A stretch of DNA of 64,000 bases from Dastarcus helophoroides (taxonomy: Eukaryota > Arthropoda > Insecta > Coleoptera > Bothrideridae), in NCBI GenBank assembly GCA_028583605.1, contig CM053330.1, positions 17,447,539-17,511,538 on the forward strand. The letters run 5' to 3'. A program made the translations under genes and the position numbers. The notes under the pieces are model-generated. The model was not told the origin of the DNA. It saw only the letters and a list, made by a program, of their open reading frames with translations, and did no database searches. Shown in pieces: positions 1 through 10,500 of the stretch. The stretch's first letter is position 1. Every line of letters begins with the position of its first letter.

Positions 1-560
1 TGTCGAAATTTATTAAAAATTCGAAATTATCCAAAACAAAATTTTGTAGCAATTTCGAAAAAAATGCAAATTTTGAGATTTCAGAAAAAAACTCAGAATT
101 TCAAACAAAATAGTCCAAATTTCTTGACCGATTATTTATTTTTTAACGACTGCCTGGGTGAAGAACACCCAAAGAAAGAAGGACACAAGGCCTGCTCCAC
201 TGTGATGTCAAAAAATATCTACTATTGAAATAAACGTCGAAATTCTAAGAAACAAGTTGGAATTTAAATGTAATAAAATTTCTATCTTTTTACAACAATT
301 CAAAATTCTCAAAAAATATTTTTTAAATTTTCCAGATAAATATTATTCTACAAAATTTTTACTTTTTTATCAAAAGACCTACCAAATTTCGAGTTTGATA
401 AACAAGTCAAAGGCAGAAAGAAGAATTAAAAAAAATGTCGAATTTTGTAAAATGAGGAGAAAAATGACGGATTTTGAGATGAAAATTCTAAATTTTCAGG
501 AATTCGGATTTGGATAAAAGAAGTTGATTGTAGAATTAATTGGAAATCTCAAAAGAAAAA
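1..560. other. A/T-rich motif repeat block, no gene
   Basis: The stretch is built from short variants of 'aaatttcgaaa', purine-rich on the + strand, the same texture as the larger blocks at 45.9-51 kb. A short open frame here has low-complexity composition and no recognisable domain, so no gene is called. A somewhat GC-richer island lies around positions 145-205. Confidence 0.6.
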
Positions 561-570
561 AAAAAGAATT

Positions 571-1077
571 TTTTTTGGTGGAACGGACTCGTCCTTGGCT
601 ATCTTCTAAAATTGACCTTGTCCCCTGAAACCAAGAAATATTAAAATACAGTTTGCTTTAACGCGTTTCGACAGCCAAGATGTCATCTTCAGAGAGAAAC
701 TAATACCTAATCTTAAAATTTACCCTTATATACTAAGGATATTCACTTTGTGCATGATCGACCGCATCCGAACGCGCATGCGCATCTAATCATACACGTC
801 GTAGTGTCACAATTCCTTATCTATCGACCTTAACGATTTTTAACAGAGCCAGCGCAGCCATTCATAAGGTTGTCTCCAGCCTTATGGATGGCTAAGCTTT
901 CACATGCATTTAACATATAATTTTTATTTACAACTCTTAACAATTTAATATTATTATCTGTCCTATGATATAATTCAAAGGCATATTGAGCCATACTTGA
1001 CTTCTCAGTTCTTCCGTACCTCAAATGAGCCAAATGTTCCTTCAGTCAGATTTTAAGCGATCGTCTAGTTTGCCCGA
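571..1077 (-). repeat. Inverted copy of the PLE 3' end
   Basis: Read on the minus strand, this arm encodes the same C-terminal tail as 2401-2636 ('NKNYMLNACESL', 'HKAGDNLMNGC') and ends with the same non-coding block as 2640-2856. The match runs to 'tagtttgccc' at 1066-1075, pairing with 'gggcaaacta' at 2361-2370. The tail sequences have diverged by several residues, so the arms are not a recent perfect duplication. Confidence 0.9.
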
Positions 1078-2636
1078 AAAATTACAGAAGAACCCTTTGA
1101 GTAAAATGTTAAGTGGACTGAAAAAAGTGCTCGACAAAAGTAACAACCTTATTACTCCAATTTTAAAAAGATCCCTCCATGTATCTAACACCACTGAACC
1201 TAAATTATATTGTCTGCCAAAAATACATAAACCCGGAAAGGCGGTGAGATCAATTGTGTCAGCTATTGGAGCACCGACCTATAATTTATCAAAATGGCTA
1301 GTAAAAGAATCCAGCAAATTAGAATTCCCACAACTCACTTTGTCAGTCAAGAACTCCCAAGAGTTTGTCAGTCAGAATGAAGAGTTCTTGGAGGGTGAAA
1401 TGCTGGTTTCTCTTAATGTTTCTTCCCTCTTTCCCAGTGTACCCATACCTCAAACCTTATTATACCTTCGAGATCTGCTGGAATCTAATAACCTTTCAGG
1501 CAAAATTATTGACGAATATATTTCATTAACGAAAATTTGTATCGATCAAAATTATTTCCAAATTAATAACGAATTTTATGAATAACTTGAAGGCGCAGCC
1601 ATGGGAAATCCTTCGTCACCTTTCATGGCTGAGCTCTTCATGAGTGTTTTTGAAAATCGTCTTAAAAATGAATGTCGTTTGTTTCCTAGGGTATGGATTA
1701 GATATGTAGATGACATTTTTGCTATTTTTGACACAAAAGTCAAAAGTTAGATAATTTCATTGATGTTTTAAATTCACGTTTTCCAACAGTTAAATTCACG
1801 GTAGAATTAGAGAAAGAAGCAGCTTTACAATTTTTAGACACTTTAGTTATTAGGAATAAAAATAGATTAGAATTTGATATATATAGGAAAGATTCCACTA
1901 CCTTCCGCTATATAACTTCTGATTCAAACCATTGCATACAACCCAAAATGGCAAGCTTCAACTTCCTTACTTCCTTGCCCATCGCCTTCTGAGTCTTCCT
2001 TTTAATATGGAAAGATTCGAAAAGGAGTTGAAGACAATTAAACATATAGTTGCAGTTAATGGATTCGATCCAAATATTATTTATAAAATTATTAATAGGA
2101 AAAAATTCAAATGTGAATTGGTGAATACCACAACTTTCCGAGCTGATGAAAACAAAAACTGTAAGTTCGTCTCACTTCCATTTGAACCCTCGCTTACGCA
2201 AGGTTTGGGTGGAATTTTACGAAAACAGGGCTTTCGGGTTGTTTATACTTCTAAGGGCCAATTAAATTCGCTTTTGGGTAGTTTAAAGAATAAAGTAGAG
2301 CAAACGGATAAATCCGGTATTTACCAAGTTTCATGTAGGGATTGTCCTCAAAAGTATGTCGGGCAAACTAGACGATCTCTTAAAATCCGACTGAAGGAAT
2401 ATTTGGCTCATTTGAGTTACGGAAGAAAAGAGAAGTCAAGTGTGAATCGACATGCCTTTGAATTAAATCATAGGATAGATAATAATATTAAATTGTTAAG
2501 AGTAGTAAATAAGAATTATATGTTAAATGCATGTGAAAGCTTAACTGTCCATAAGGCTGGAGACAACCTAATGAATGGTTGCGTTGGCCCTTTAGGTCAT
2601 TCATCTCTGTTAAAAATAGTTAGGGTCCATAAATAA
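1078..2636 (+). pseudogene. PLE polyprotein: reverse transcriptase + GIY-YIG endonuclease (broken)
   Basis: The RT copies element RNA into DNA, and in this family a C-terminal GIY-YIG nuclease nicks the target. The 5' portion (about 1078-1585) contains the PLE-typical 'LYCLPKIHKPG' block. A TAA at 1583-1585 interrupts the frame, which resumes with 'AAMGNPSSPFMAELFM' and reaches the catalytic YVDD at 1703-1714. The frame shifts near 1745 and again near 1965. From about 1975 it is open to 2636 and contains 'SGIYQVSC', a C-x2-C pair, and 'YVGQTRRSL', the GIY-YIG core with its zinc-like insert. The N-terminal region usual for PLEs is absent because the inverted arm replaces it. The ATG at 1025 lies in that arm and is not a genuine start. 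Not functional as read. Confidence 0.9.
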
Positions 2637-2859
2637 GGAATTGTGTATGATAAGATGCGCATCGCGTTCGGATGCGGTCGATCATGCACGAAGTGAATAT
2701 TCTTAGTATATAAGGGTAAATTTTGAGATTAGGTGTTAGTTTCTCTCTGAAGATGACACCTTGGCTGTCAAAACGCGTTATAGCAACCTTTGTTGTGTTT
2801 TTTAATCTTTCTTGCTTTCAGGGGACAAGTTCGGTATTTCAGTTTTTAAAAGACATTTT

Positions 2860-4973
2860 GTCAAAAAATTTTTGAGAAAAAGTAAAAATTTCCAGAAGAT
2901 GTCGAGACTTTAAGGAAAGGACTAGTTCTCAAAAAAAAAACAATTAAATTTCTGGAAAAGATTCCCGCAGTTGAGGATGTAAATTTTTGGTTGGCTGTAT
3001 AAACCAGGGAAGAGCAAACGTCCCACCTGCCCTATTGTAGCTAGTTAGTAGGAAAAGATAACGGAATTTAAAAATATTTTTTATTAGGTAGAACTGGATA
3101 AATTACTGCATTAGTTATTATCTTAATAAATGTTAGCCACGGTACCCATTGACCCCCGACACTTATGATATGAATTCCTTAAGGGTCCTTGGTTCTCAGT
3201 TTAAGAAACCCTGCCTTAGTAGTTGCACTGTTGTTTGATAATTTCCTGTTTTACTGCCAAATACATTCTCAATATATTCGCATAATTTCTTGCGAATGCA
3301 AATATTAAAAAACATACGAATGCGAATCCGAATGCGAATATTCGTTACATCATTAATATGTAATATAAAGTAAAGTAATACAAAGTAGGTACCCATGAAG
3401 GTTTTGGTTTGAGATAGACGTAACAATTAGTGGTAATCGAATTTCGGAATTGTAACCTTAATTGACCTTCTTTCAAATTGCCTTTCATTACCTATGAAGT
3501 TTAAACAATTATTAAGAATAGCAATTAAACGATATATATTTTCTTTTGTTAGCCGAAGCACTTGAAATATTTTCTAATACTGACGTCCTTGTGTTGAATC
3601 ACAGTTAGCTAATTCGTAAATCTAATAACTATTTATCGGCTTCTGGAAAATTTTTCTTTAAAATATTGCAAGTGGAACAATCAACCTTCCATTTAGAGGT
3701 AGTGCGATTACAGACGTTAAATTTTCTGTAAATAGCGAATTCCAAAATCTTACACAATTCAATCATCTTCAAAGGAATAAAATTAAAACCTATCATCATA
3801 CATTTTTATTTATTTATACTTTCGAACATAAATATCGTAAATTACGAAATTACATAAAATTACCCAAACGCTTAATATTTTTATGCAACTTATTGAATCC
3901 CATTAAATTGTTGGATTCGCATTACAATTTTACAATTTTTTTCATTGTAATGTGCTAGATTACCTTTAAATATCCCCAAATGTCAGTCCGTTTATGGCAA
4001 TCAATCAAATATTTGTCTAGCTATAAAATAATAATTTGATTTGGAACCAATTGTAAATATTGTTCACTTTTTTGACACGGTACCGAACAAGTAAAAAATA
4101 ATGTCAAGACTCTCGAATTAAGATCAGGGATGATTAGGTATTACGTCATATTGGTACACTATAAATCTAAATGTCTTGTTATTTAAAATCATAAAATTAA
4201 TGATGGTACTCTAATAAAACACATATTTGCTTTATTACCATCAGTTCAAGGTTGACCGAATTACTTTTCTCAGTGTGAGAAGAGGAAGAAATTACAATTA
4301 AAATTTCACGATGAAATTTTGACCTTAGGCCAAATGGAATACTATGGAATAATTACCGTGCTATTCTTTTGTGCGAAATTGTTAAGCATTGCTAATGTGT
4401 AATATGGAATAAGATGGTTTCTATTTTCTGGCGCATTTAACATAAAATAACTCATTGTTTGAAAGAGAAAAGTTAAAGTGCATGTCATATTCTATGTTTG
4501 CAAAAATCATGTTTCGACTCTAATATAGAAAATTAAGCTAACACCTGCGAGTGCTTGTTAGATTTTTACTGTTGATAATGAACAGCCTTCAATGAACTTG
4601 ATAAATGATGCTCAGATGCCTATCCGAGAGGAAACATTGAAACGATTCTTGAAAATAAGTTAGGCGTTAAAATATTCATCCTCTAGGAAATTTAATTAAC
4701 TTAGTTTAATTAATATTCATTAAAACTGTTTGAGTTTCGCTTTGTTTTTGTTCACTCGAAGAATTATATTTCGTCCTAGCGTTTACATGCAATTGTTTAA
4801 TTTGGCAAGGCTGTCTGGTATCTTGTATTACACGAACTCTTTCCGGTCTTAAATTTGTTTACTGTAAATATTGTTTAAAAAATGTAAGCGATTTTGCTTA
4901 TGCGGAACAAGTGCAATTGAATTAGAATTTGCGACAAAGGCTATTCAAAAGGCCCATTCATTGTTTTGATAAA
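2860..4973. other. Non-coding, no gene seen
   Basis: AT-rich sequence without a supported coding region. It includes an A-rich patch (2860-2960), a block at about 3007-3048 ('ccagggaagagcaaacg') that recurs in altered form near 59513-59556, and a cluster of 'gaatgcgaat' repeats around 3295-3345. The rest shows no structure I can name. Confidence 0.5.
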
Positions 4974-5201
4974 TTTAAAAATTGAAATATAAAACTTGTC
5001 CCCTGAAACCAAGAAAGACTAAAAACACTACAAACGTGTTTCGACAGCCAAGCTATCATCTTCAGAGAGAGATTTCAGTATCTCTCTGGCTGTCGCGTTA
5101 AAGCAACCTTTGTTGTGTTTTTTAATCTTTCTTGGTTTCAAGGGACAAGTTTTGTATTTCAATTTTTGAAGATAACCAAGGACCAGTCCGTTCCACCAAA
5201 A
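4974..5201. mobile_element. Hairpin element with Penelope-like ends (short, non-coding)
   Basis: Two inverted arms meet near 5067. Each carries the PLE terminal sequences: 'cttgtcccctgaaaccaag' on the left (4997-5015) and its near complement on the right, then 'gtccgttccaccaaaa' at 5186-5201. There is no coding sequence between the arms, so this is a non-autonomous derivative consisting of terminal sequence only. The left arm retains the stem-loop plus GAAACG motif (minus strand, 5036-5064); the right arm has lost part of it. Confidence 0.8.
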
Positions 5202-6204
5202 TTGATAAATTTACTTTTTAAATTAAATAAGAGACAACAGAAAATTGAGAATATTAAATTAGTTTCAATTCAAATTATTTTTTCTGAACATTTTAAGTCT
5301 AAAGTTGAAGTTTGCGGCTCAGGCTTATAAAAACGTTTTCGTTCAGATGTCAACTTTCATCTCAAAAGTTTAACTTTAATTTCCAACCACGGATCTTAAA
5401 CCTAGAATTTCTATTGTTTTCTTATTTATTCTAGTGCGGAGCTGAAAGTTCTAATAAATGTCCCAGACTGGGCGTCAGGGTACTCGAATTTAATGTTTAA
5501 AATTTCAAATGAAGACAAATTTTATAAAAAATCTCAAGTTTGTATTTAAAATATTTTAGAAAAAACCAATTATCCAGTTTAAACTCGAAATTTAGGGGAA
5601 AAAGGAAAATTTAAAAATTGAGATTGGTTTATTTAAAAAGTTAAAATTCTGAGTGCAAAAAGTCAAAATCTCAAGTCAAAATTTTACACTGAAATTAAAA
5701 TCTTTAAATAAAAAATGTATATTTTGAGTTAAAGGTCGAATTTTAAGAAACAAAGAATTGTATACTTATGCTATGATTTAAGGTATTTTAGAAAAAATAT
5801 TATAAATCATAAATAATAATATCAGCTTTTTTGTGTTGTGTTTTTTTATCTTAGGTTCGAAAAGTAAAAGTTATAAGAAAAAGAGGGAACGTAAGTTTTC
5901 ATAAAGGATTTTTAAACTGACAACCAATAAAAAGAGTAAACTATCAACTTTGCTCACAAATGTTCTTTTTAAATCATCAGTCACTTTTTCTCTCTCTTTT
6001 AAATCATAGACATCATGTCTATGATTTAAAATTAGTGTATTTAAAATTAACGAATCACGGGCAAACAATAAAAAAAATAATATTTACCCATTTCTCCAAA
6101 AGATTCATCATCACTGATGCAATTTATGTATACAGTGTACATAGGTGCCAGAATAACAAAAAAAATCTAAATTACAATTTTTAAGAACATTTTTATACAA
6201 TTGA
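5202..6204. other. Non-coding, partly A/T motif-rich
   Basis: Positions 5490-5770 are again 'aaattttgag'-type repeats. Several small open frames in the remainder have no recognisable domain and biased composition. A near-perfect palindrome at 5998-6030 is listed separately. Confidence 0.5.
5998..6030. repeat. 33-bp palindrome
   Basis: Arms of 16 bases ('tttaaatcatagacat' and its complement) are separated by a single C. A related 'tttaaatcat' lies at about 5969. It could form a cruciform; no function is implied. Confidence 0.8.
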
Positions 6205-6462
6205 AAGATGATGGTAGACTGGAGTTTTCAGTCGTCCGAGGTAGTACCACCCCACGTGTCACTAAGAGGCGTTGGCACGTGAGTCGGTTCCTGTTACAAC
6301 TTCTTTCCCCATCCTGTTCTTCTCCTTATTTTTTTTCATCATCTCTGATTTTTTTTTGTAATTTTTAAAAACAATGATGATAGATTCTCTTTGTGCAAAA
6401 AATTCAGGACCTAAACTACCCTCCAGTTCGGATGTCCGGGTGGAGGGTGGGTCCAAAATCGT

Positions 6463-7765
6463 CGCAAAATTTTAATGTGCTACAGGCCAAGTCTCTTTCA
6501 AATGATTTATTCAAAATTCAGTTCGGGGGCTGAACTCAAATCTAAACTCGGTTCACCAACACCTTTAAAATAAAAGACCTCATGTGCTGTCTCTGACAGA
6601 AACCCAAGTCTCCTCATCCATCAATATGGTCCATTTGCTTTGCCCTAATTACGATTTGCTGACAAAATTTCCACACAAAAAAGAAATTTGTACCTTTACG
6701 AAAAGTGACCTGTCTTGTCAACGAGAAGAAGCACTTAAATCTGCTGATCATGATGTTATTTGGCTGAAAACCTGCTCCGAAAGCGAAGCAATATTCATTT
6801 GTTCACTTTATCTGTCTCCAAACGATCTTTCATACAGACAGCTCTTCTCTTACCTCTCCGTAACCTTCGACCACTTACAGACGAATTGTCTAAATGCTAA
6901 GGTTGCCTTTCTCGGTTACTTCAACGTATACAACGTCCCCTGATTAAGGTTTTCTTCCCTAACTGAAGATGCGGGAAGTGTGGCAGAGACTTTCGCCATC
7001 ATCTGTAGATAATCGCAATTGGTTAAGGAACCCACAAGAATTTTTAATGTAGATACCTATCAACCTAATCCACCCGACCTATTCCTCACAAATTCTCCAA
7101 ATTCGTATAAAATCACTGTGACATCACCGCTTGGAAATTCCGATCATAAGCTTTTAGCAGCCTCTGGCTCGCTTCATATACCTCCTCTTTCTTAGACACC
7201 TCCTCCTAGGCTTTGGCACTTTAACTCTACAAATTGGGAAAAACTAAGAGACTTCTTTGCATCTTTCTCATGGCACGAAGTATGATTTAACTAAGAAAAC
7301 CTTTCCTCAGTCGACGAATCCATCACTGAAACTATCCTGGTTGGTATTAAATGCTCAATTCCCCATTTCCAAATAAAATCTGCCTCCATTAAATATTGGT
7401 TCATCAAAAAATATGTTCGTGCTATGTCCTGCAAAAATGGCGAAGTAATCCCTCAGTCGAGACTCGGACCACCTTTGTAGATGCAGGAAATTTTTGTAAA
7501 CAGGTTATTGACGAGGCAATAAGTGATTTCGATCGTAAAATGCGCTAGAGGCTTATCAACTGTCCGAATGGTTCGAAGCTGTTTTGGGGATTTGCAAAGA
7601 CGATTGGAAAGAATTTTACATTTTCAAATTTTCCACCTTTACTCGATGACAACAACAAAATTGCGATTACTTACAAGGAAAATGCTGACCTGCTAGCCTT
7701 AATGTTTGCTGGAAATTCCAACCTTAATTTTCGAAACGCAGAACCTCCTATTCTTTCTAAGGTTG
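6463..7765 (+). pseudogene. LINE copy A, apurinic-type endonuclease half of ORF2 (broken)
   Basis: Family endonucleases (EEP fold) nick target DNA to prime reverse transcription. The domain starts near 6463 with a 'LSNDLFKIQ'-like segment, then 'LSLTETQVSSSI' (around 6587), 'FICSLYLSP', and 'VAFLGYFNVYN' near 6905, where the family has a catalytic Asp (GDFN) and this copy has Tyr. It continues after a shift with 'VKEPTRIFNVDTYQPNPPD' and the C-terminal 'SPLGNSDHKLL' motif (about 7114-7152). Further downstream the linker 'KTIGKNFTF' aligns with copy B. Several stops interrupt it. The coding sequence is interrupted at the target duplication 7766-7780 and resumes at 8911. Confidence 0.85.
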
Positions 7766-7780
7766 GCACTTCGACGCCTG

Positions 7781-8895
7781 GATTCTGGATCCGTTGTGGG
7801 TTGCTTAAAGTTTAGGCCAGCACTTAGGCCACCCTTTCCGGGCCCATTGTGCTATCCCCGTGATTGAGGTGACTTTGGTCATTCATTCAGCCACCCAACC
7901 TTGTTGAGAAACTGGATGGGTGGCTGCGCCTCTCTCAAACTGGCCACACTAGGCCAGAAGTCCCCCAGCGTGGATCCTCTGATTGATGCTAGTGTCGGGC
8001 AGTGACACATCACGTGCTCGACACTCTCATCTTCTTCTAAATACCCTCTGCAGCTCGGGTCGTTTATAATTCCCATTCTGTGGAGGTGTTTGTTTAATCG
8101 ACAGTGACCTGTCCATATCCCTACAAGTTTCCTGAGATGATTCTTTGAGAGTTGTAGGCATAGTTTTGCCTTTTCCCTGCACGGCATTCTAATGAATGCG
8201 TGAGTTTGTCGGCATGTTGTTATTGAAAGGGTTGGTTCTGGTCCAACGAATTATCCCTCCGAACCCTCCCTCGCCAGTTGGTCAGCGCGTTCGTTTTCCT
8301 CTTTTCCGGAATGTCCTTTGATCTATATTAGATCAATTGCATTCTCTTGTGATAGACGTTCTAAAGCTAGGTGGCAGTTCCATACCAGCACTGAGTTTGT
8401 TTTCACATTCCTCAGGGCCTTAAGGGCTGCCTGGCTGTTCGTCTTTATTTAGATATATTTTTCTATAATGTTCAGTTGCGTCGTTTGTTTGGCGCTATAT
8501 AAAATTCCCAATATCTCCGCTTGAAAGATTGTTGAGTATTTATCTAACTTAATACTTACATTTAGGTTCAGGTCTTCCGAGAAGATTCCTGTTCTAGTGC
8601 CCGTATTTGTTTTCGATCCATCCGTGTATCTACTTACGTCTGGTATCCTTGCTTGTAGTTCATTCGTTTTTATACGGTAGGATTTTGTGAAGTTATATTT
8701 CACCGCTAGATGGTCCATCGGCGCACTCAGAATAGGTGCCTTTTGGAGCGCCCCCTCTATTATGCGTCGGTGACCCACCATTTTACCTACCGTATTCCAC
8801 ATTCTCCTGCTCGCAAATGGAGAGCAGAAGCCTGTGCCGCCCCCTCAAGAAATATATCGAGAGGTGGCAGGCACAAGATCGGCTCCATGGCTGCT
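7781..8895 (-). mobile_element. 5'-truncated RNase H LINE nested in LINE copy A
   Basis: The insertion is flanked by identical 15-bp copies of 'gcacttcgacgcctg' at 7766-7780 and 8896-8910, a target-site duplication. Joining the reading on either side matches the equivalent uninterrupted region of copy B ('VGTSMPEVVFRQRT'), which independently fixes the boundaries. The insert runs antisense to its host, begins (5' truncated) near 8895 and ends at 7781 without a clear poly(A). Confidence 0.9.
7860..8802 (-). pseudogene. LINE RNase H domain and C-terminal zinc-knuckle tail (broken)
   Basis: The minus strand encodes a segment like the end of an RT ('PPLDIFLEGAAQASALHL', near 8850), then an RNase H domain with 'RYTDGSKTNTG' (catalytic Asp), 'STIFQAEILGI' (catalytic Glu), 'SQAALKALRN', and 'GHSGKEENERADQLA' (late His and Asp). 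A C-terminal region follows: 'GIWTGHCRLNKHLHRMGI' and a C-x-C/H cluster 'CRGYLEEDESVEHVMCHC' (about 7985-8060). RNase H-bearing LINEs include the I, LOA and R1/Outcast groups; I cannot choose between them. Stops near 8449, 8330 and 8250 show decay. Confidence 0.88.
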
Positions 8896-8910
8896 GCACT
8901 TCGACGCCTG

Positions 8911-10275
8911 AAGTTGTTTTCAGACAACGCACAGTCAGGAAGATCCTCTTCGAGCTCGATACCTCGAAAGCTTCTGGCCTTGATAGTATCCCCGCTATTG
9001 TTCTTAAGAAGTGCGCTCCAGAGTTGACTCCTGTCCTAAGGAAATTGTTTACACTTTCTTACAACAAAGGTGTATTCCCTAACATCTGGAAATCTCCAAG
9101 GGTGCAGCCTGTCCCTAAAAAGGGAAAAAATCCGTCTAACTATCGCCCTATATCTTTGTTACCCGTTATATTTAAAGTGATGGAAAAGGTTATCAACTTC
9201 CACATTCTCAAATATCTGGAGAAGAATAGAATCGTCTCGGACAGGCAATACGGTTTCAGATAACAACGCTCAACTGGTGATCTACTGGCATATGTTACTC
9301 ATATCTATAACTCAGCTATGGAAAAACACGTTGAGGCTAGGATTGTGGCATTGGATATCTCAAAGGCCTTCGACAGAGTCTATCATCGATCTCTTCTCGC
9401 CAAATTAACATCTTATGGTTTTCCTCTAGGACTCTGTCATTTGATATTCAGTTTTTTCGCTGACAGATCTCTTCAGGACGCCGTTGATAGCATTTAATCC
9501 AAGACATTTGCGATTAATGCAGGGGTGCCTGTATCCTACTCTGTTTCTGTTACACATAAATGATCTCTTAGTCTTAACTTCCAATCCGATATACAGCTAT
9601 GCAGATGATTGTAGCCTAATGTCATATTTTTTTCCAGCAAACCATTATTCGGCGCTGCTTGAGATCGGCTAAGGGAATAGCAGGTACAGGTGATTAATCG
9701 GAATCTTGAAATCATTGTGGAATGCAGTAAGAAAAATTTGGTCGACTTCAATGTCTCAAAAACTCAGACCGCGGTTTTCTCTAAGAAAACATCAAGGGGT
9801 AATGCAACAAACATACTAATGGGCGGTAAAATCCTTCCGATGGGACTTAATCTGTCTATTCTAAGAGTGAATGAAAGCACTAATTTCTTTTAGGACGATC
9901 ATGTACATGCCATTGTCAAGTCTCCCTCTCAAAAGTTAGGTTTTCCTTTTAGAGCTAAAAAGTACTTTACATCTCATCAGCTGCTCACTCCATACAAAGC
10001 TCAAGTTAGGCCAACACTAGAATACTGTTCTGACGTTTAGAGTTCAGTCGCAAAACACACTTAGGCTCTTTTGGACTCAATTCAAAGAAGAGCGATTCGC
10101 TTAATTGATAAAGAGAGTTTGACCGATTCTCTCGAAATACTAGAGCACAGACGGATGGTTAGTGACTTATCTCTTTTCTGCAAATACTTTTATGGGAGAT
10201 GCTCGCAGGAACTACTAGGATTGATTTCTCCAAGAGTAAGATTTTTAAGGCATACAAGACAGTCGAAGACAGCCT
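8911..10275 (+). pseudogene. LINE copy A, reverse transcriptase half of ORF2 (broken)
   Basis: The RT begins 'FRQRTVRKILFELDTSKA' and continues through 'LDSIPAIVLKK', 'NYRPISLLPVIFKVMEKV', 'SDRQYGFR' (stop at 9261), 'ARIVALDISKAFDRV' (motif A), a damaged motif B, and an intact YADD at 9598-9609 (motif C). The thumb region and the 'SLEILEHRRMVSDL' stretch follow. The frame ends at about 10275, before the conserved tail seen in copies B and E ('RTSKLWN...'). The break point coincides with a small GC-rich repeat at 10276-10500. At least five stops or shifts are present. Confidence 0.9.
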
Positions 10276-10500
10276 GACATAGTAAGGCGGTTCAGTGGAG
10301 GAGGGTAGTGGAGCATTATACCATTTTAATTTTGACGACCAAAAAAGTACACGAAATTGTCAATTTTCACTTTTCACAACTAAAAAATAAGCCTTCGTCA
10401 TATCTAACATTCATGAACCGCCTCACTGGGCCTCCATGAAGCCTAGGCCAGAGGGCATTTGCCCTCTTAACTCTTTCTCCTCTCGGCAGGCCTGTTCCTA
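10276..10500. repeat. GC-richer patch with nested short hairpins
   Basis: An inverted pair ('ggcggttca' at 10284-10292 and 'tgaaccgcc' at about 10413-10421) encloses AT-rich sequence. It is followed by 'agagggcatttgccctct' (perfect hairpin) and 'ggcctccatgaagcctagg'. The patch terminates LINE copy A and contrasts with surrounding AT-rich DNA. A small non-autonomous DNA element is possible; no target duplication was recognised. Confidence 0.45.

Larger units (their letters stand above)
571..2856 (+). mobile_element. Penelope-like retroelement with inverted terminal arm
   Basis: The element is a degraded Penelope-like (PLE) retroelement of the GIY-YIG-bearing type. It begins near 'ggtggaacggac' at 577 and ends after the 'ggggacaag' block at 2821. 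The first 507 bases are an inverted copy of the last 498, so the whole unit folds back on itself, with the reverse transcriptase and endonuclease lying between and partly within the arms. PLEs are known to integrate in such inverted or partial-tandem arrangements with so-called pseudo-LTRs. The coding part carries one stop and two frameshifts, so this copy is dead. Related hairpins occur at 4974-5201 and 29967-30175. Confidence 0.9.
6205..10275 (+). mobile_element. Jockey/CR1-like LINE, copy A (longest, split by an insertion)
   Basis: This is the most extensive of at least five copies of one non-LTR retrotransposon family in the window (others at 37.3, 41.0, 57.1 and 61.4 kb, plus fused ends at 58.5 kb). 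It has a 5' leader beginning 'gatggtagactgg', an endonuclease domain and a reverse transcriptase, and lacks the last part of the ORF present in other copies. The leader is recognised because the same sequence recurs inverted at about 58640-58805. A different LINE occupies 7781-8895. Multiple stops and frameshifts show it is inactive. Confidence 0.88.

Noticed and set aside
257..517. 86-codon open frame on the + strand
   Set aside because: Composition is Lys/Phe-rich and arises from A/T motif repeats; no domain, and adjacent sequence has the same texture without open frames.
830..1033. Minus-strand frame as a separate gene
   Set aside because: It is the inverted copy of the Penelope element tail, not an independent gene.
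2747..2778. Firm call of a hammerhead ribozyme
   Set aside because: The two boxes are recognisable but box 2 is mutated here, and I could not pair stem I by eye; kept as a hypothesis only.
8710..9027. 105-codon + strand frame spanning the nested LINE junction
   Set aside because: It crosses the target duplication and is out of frame with the RT; a chance frame.
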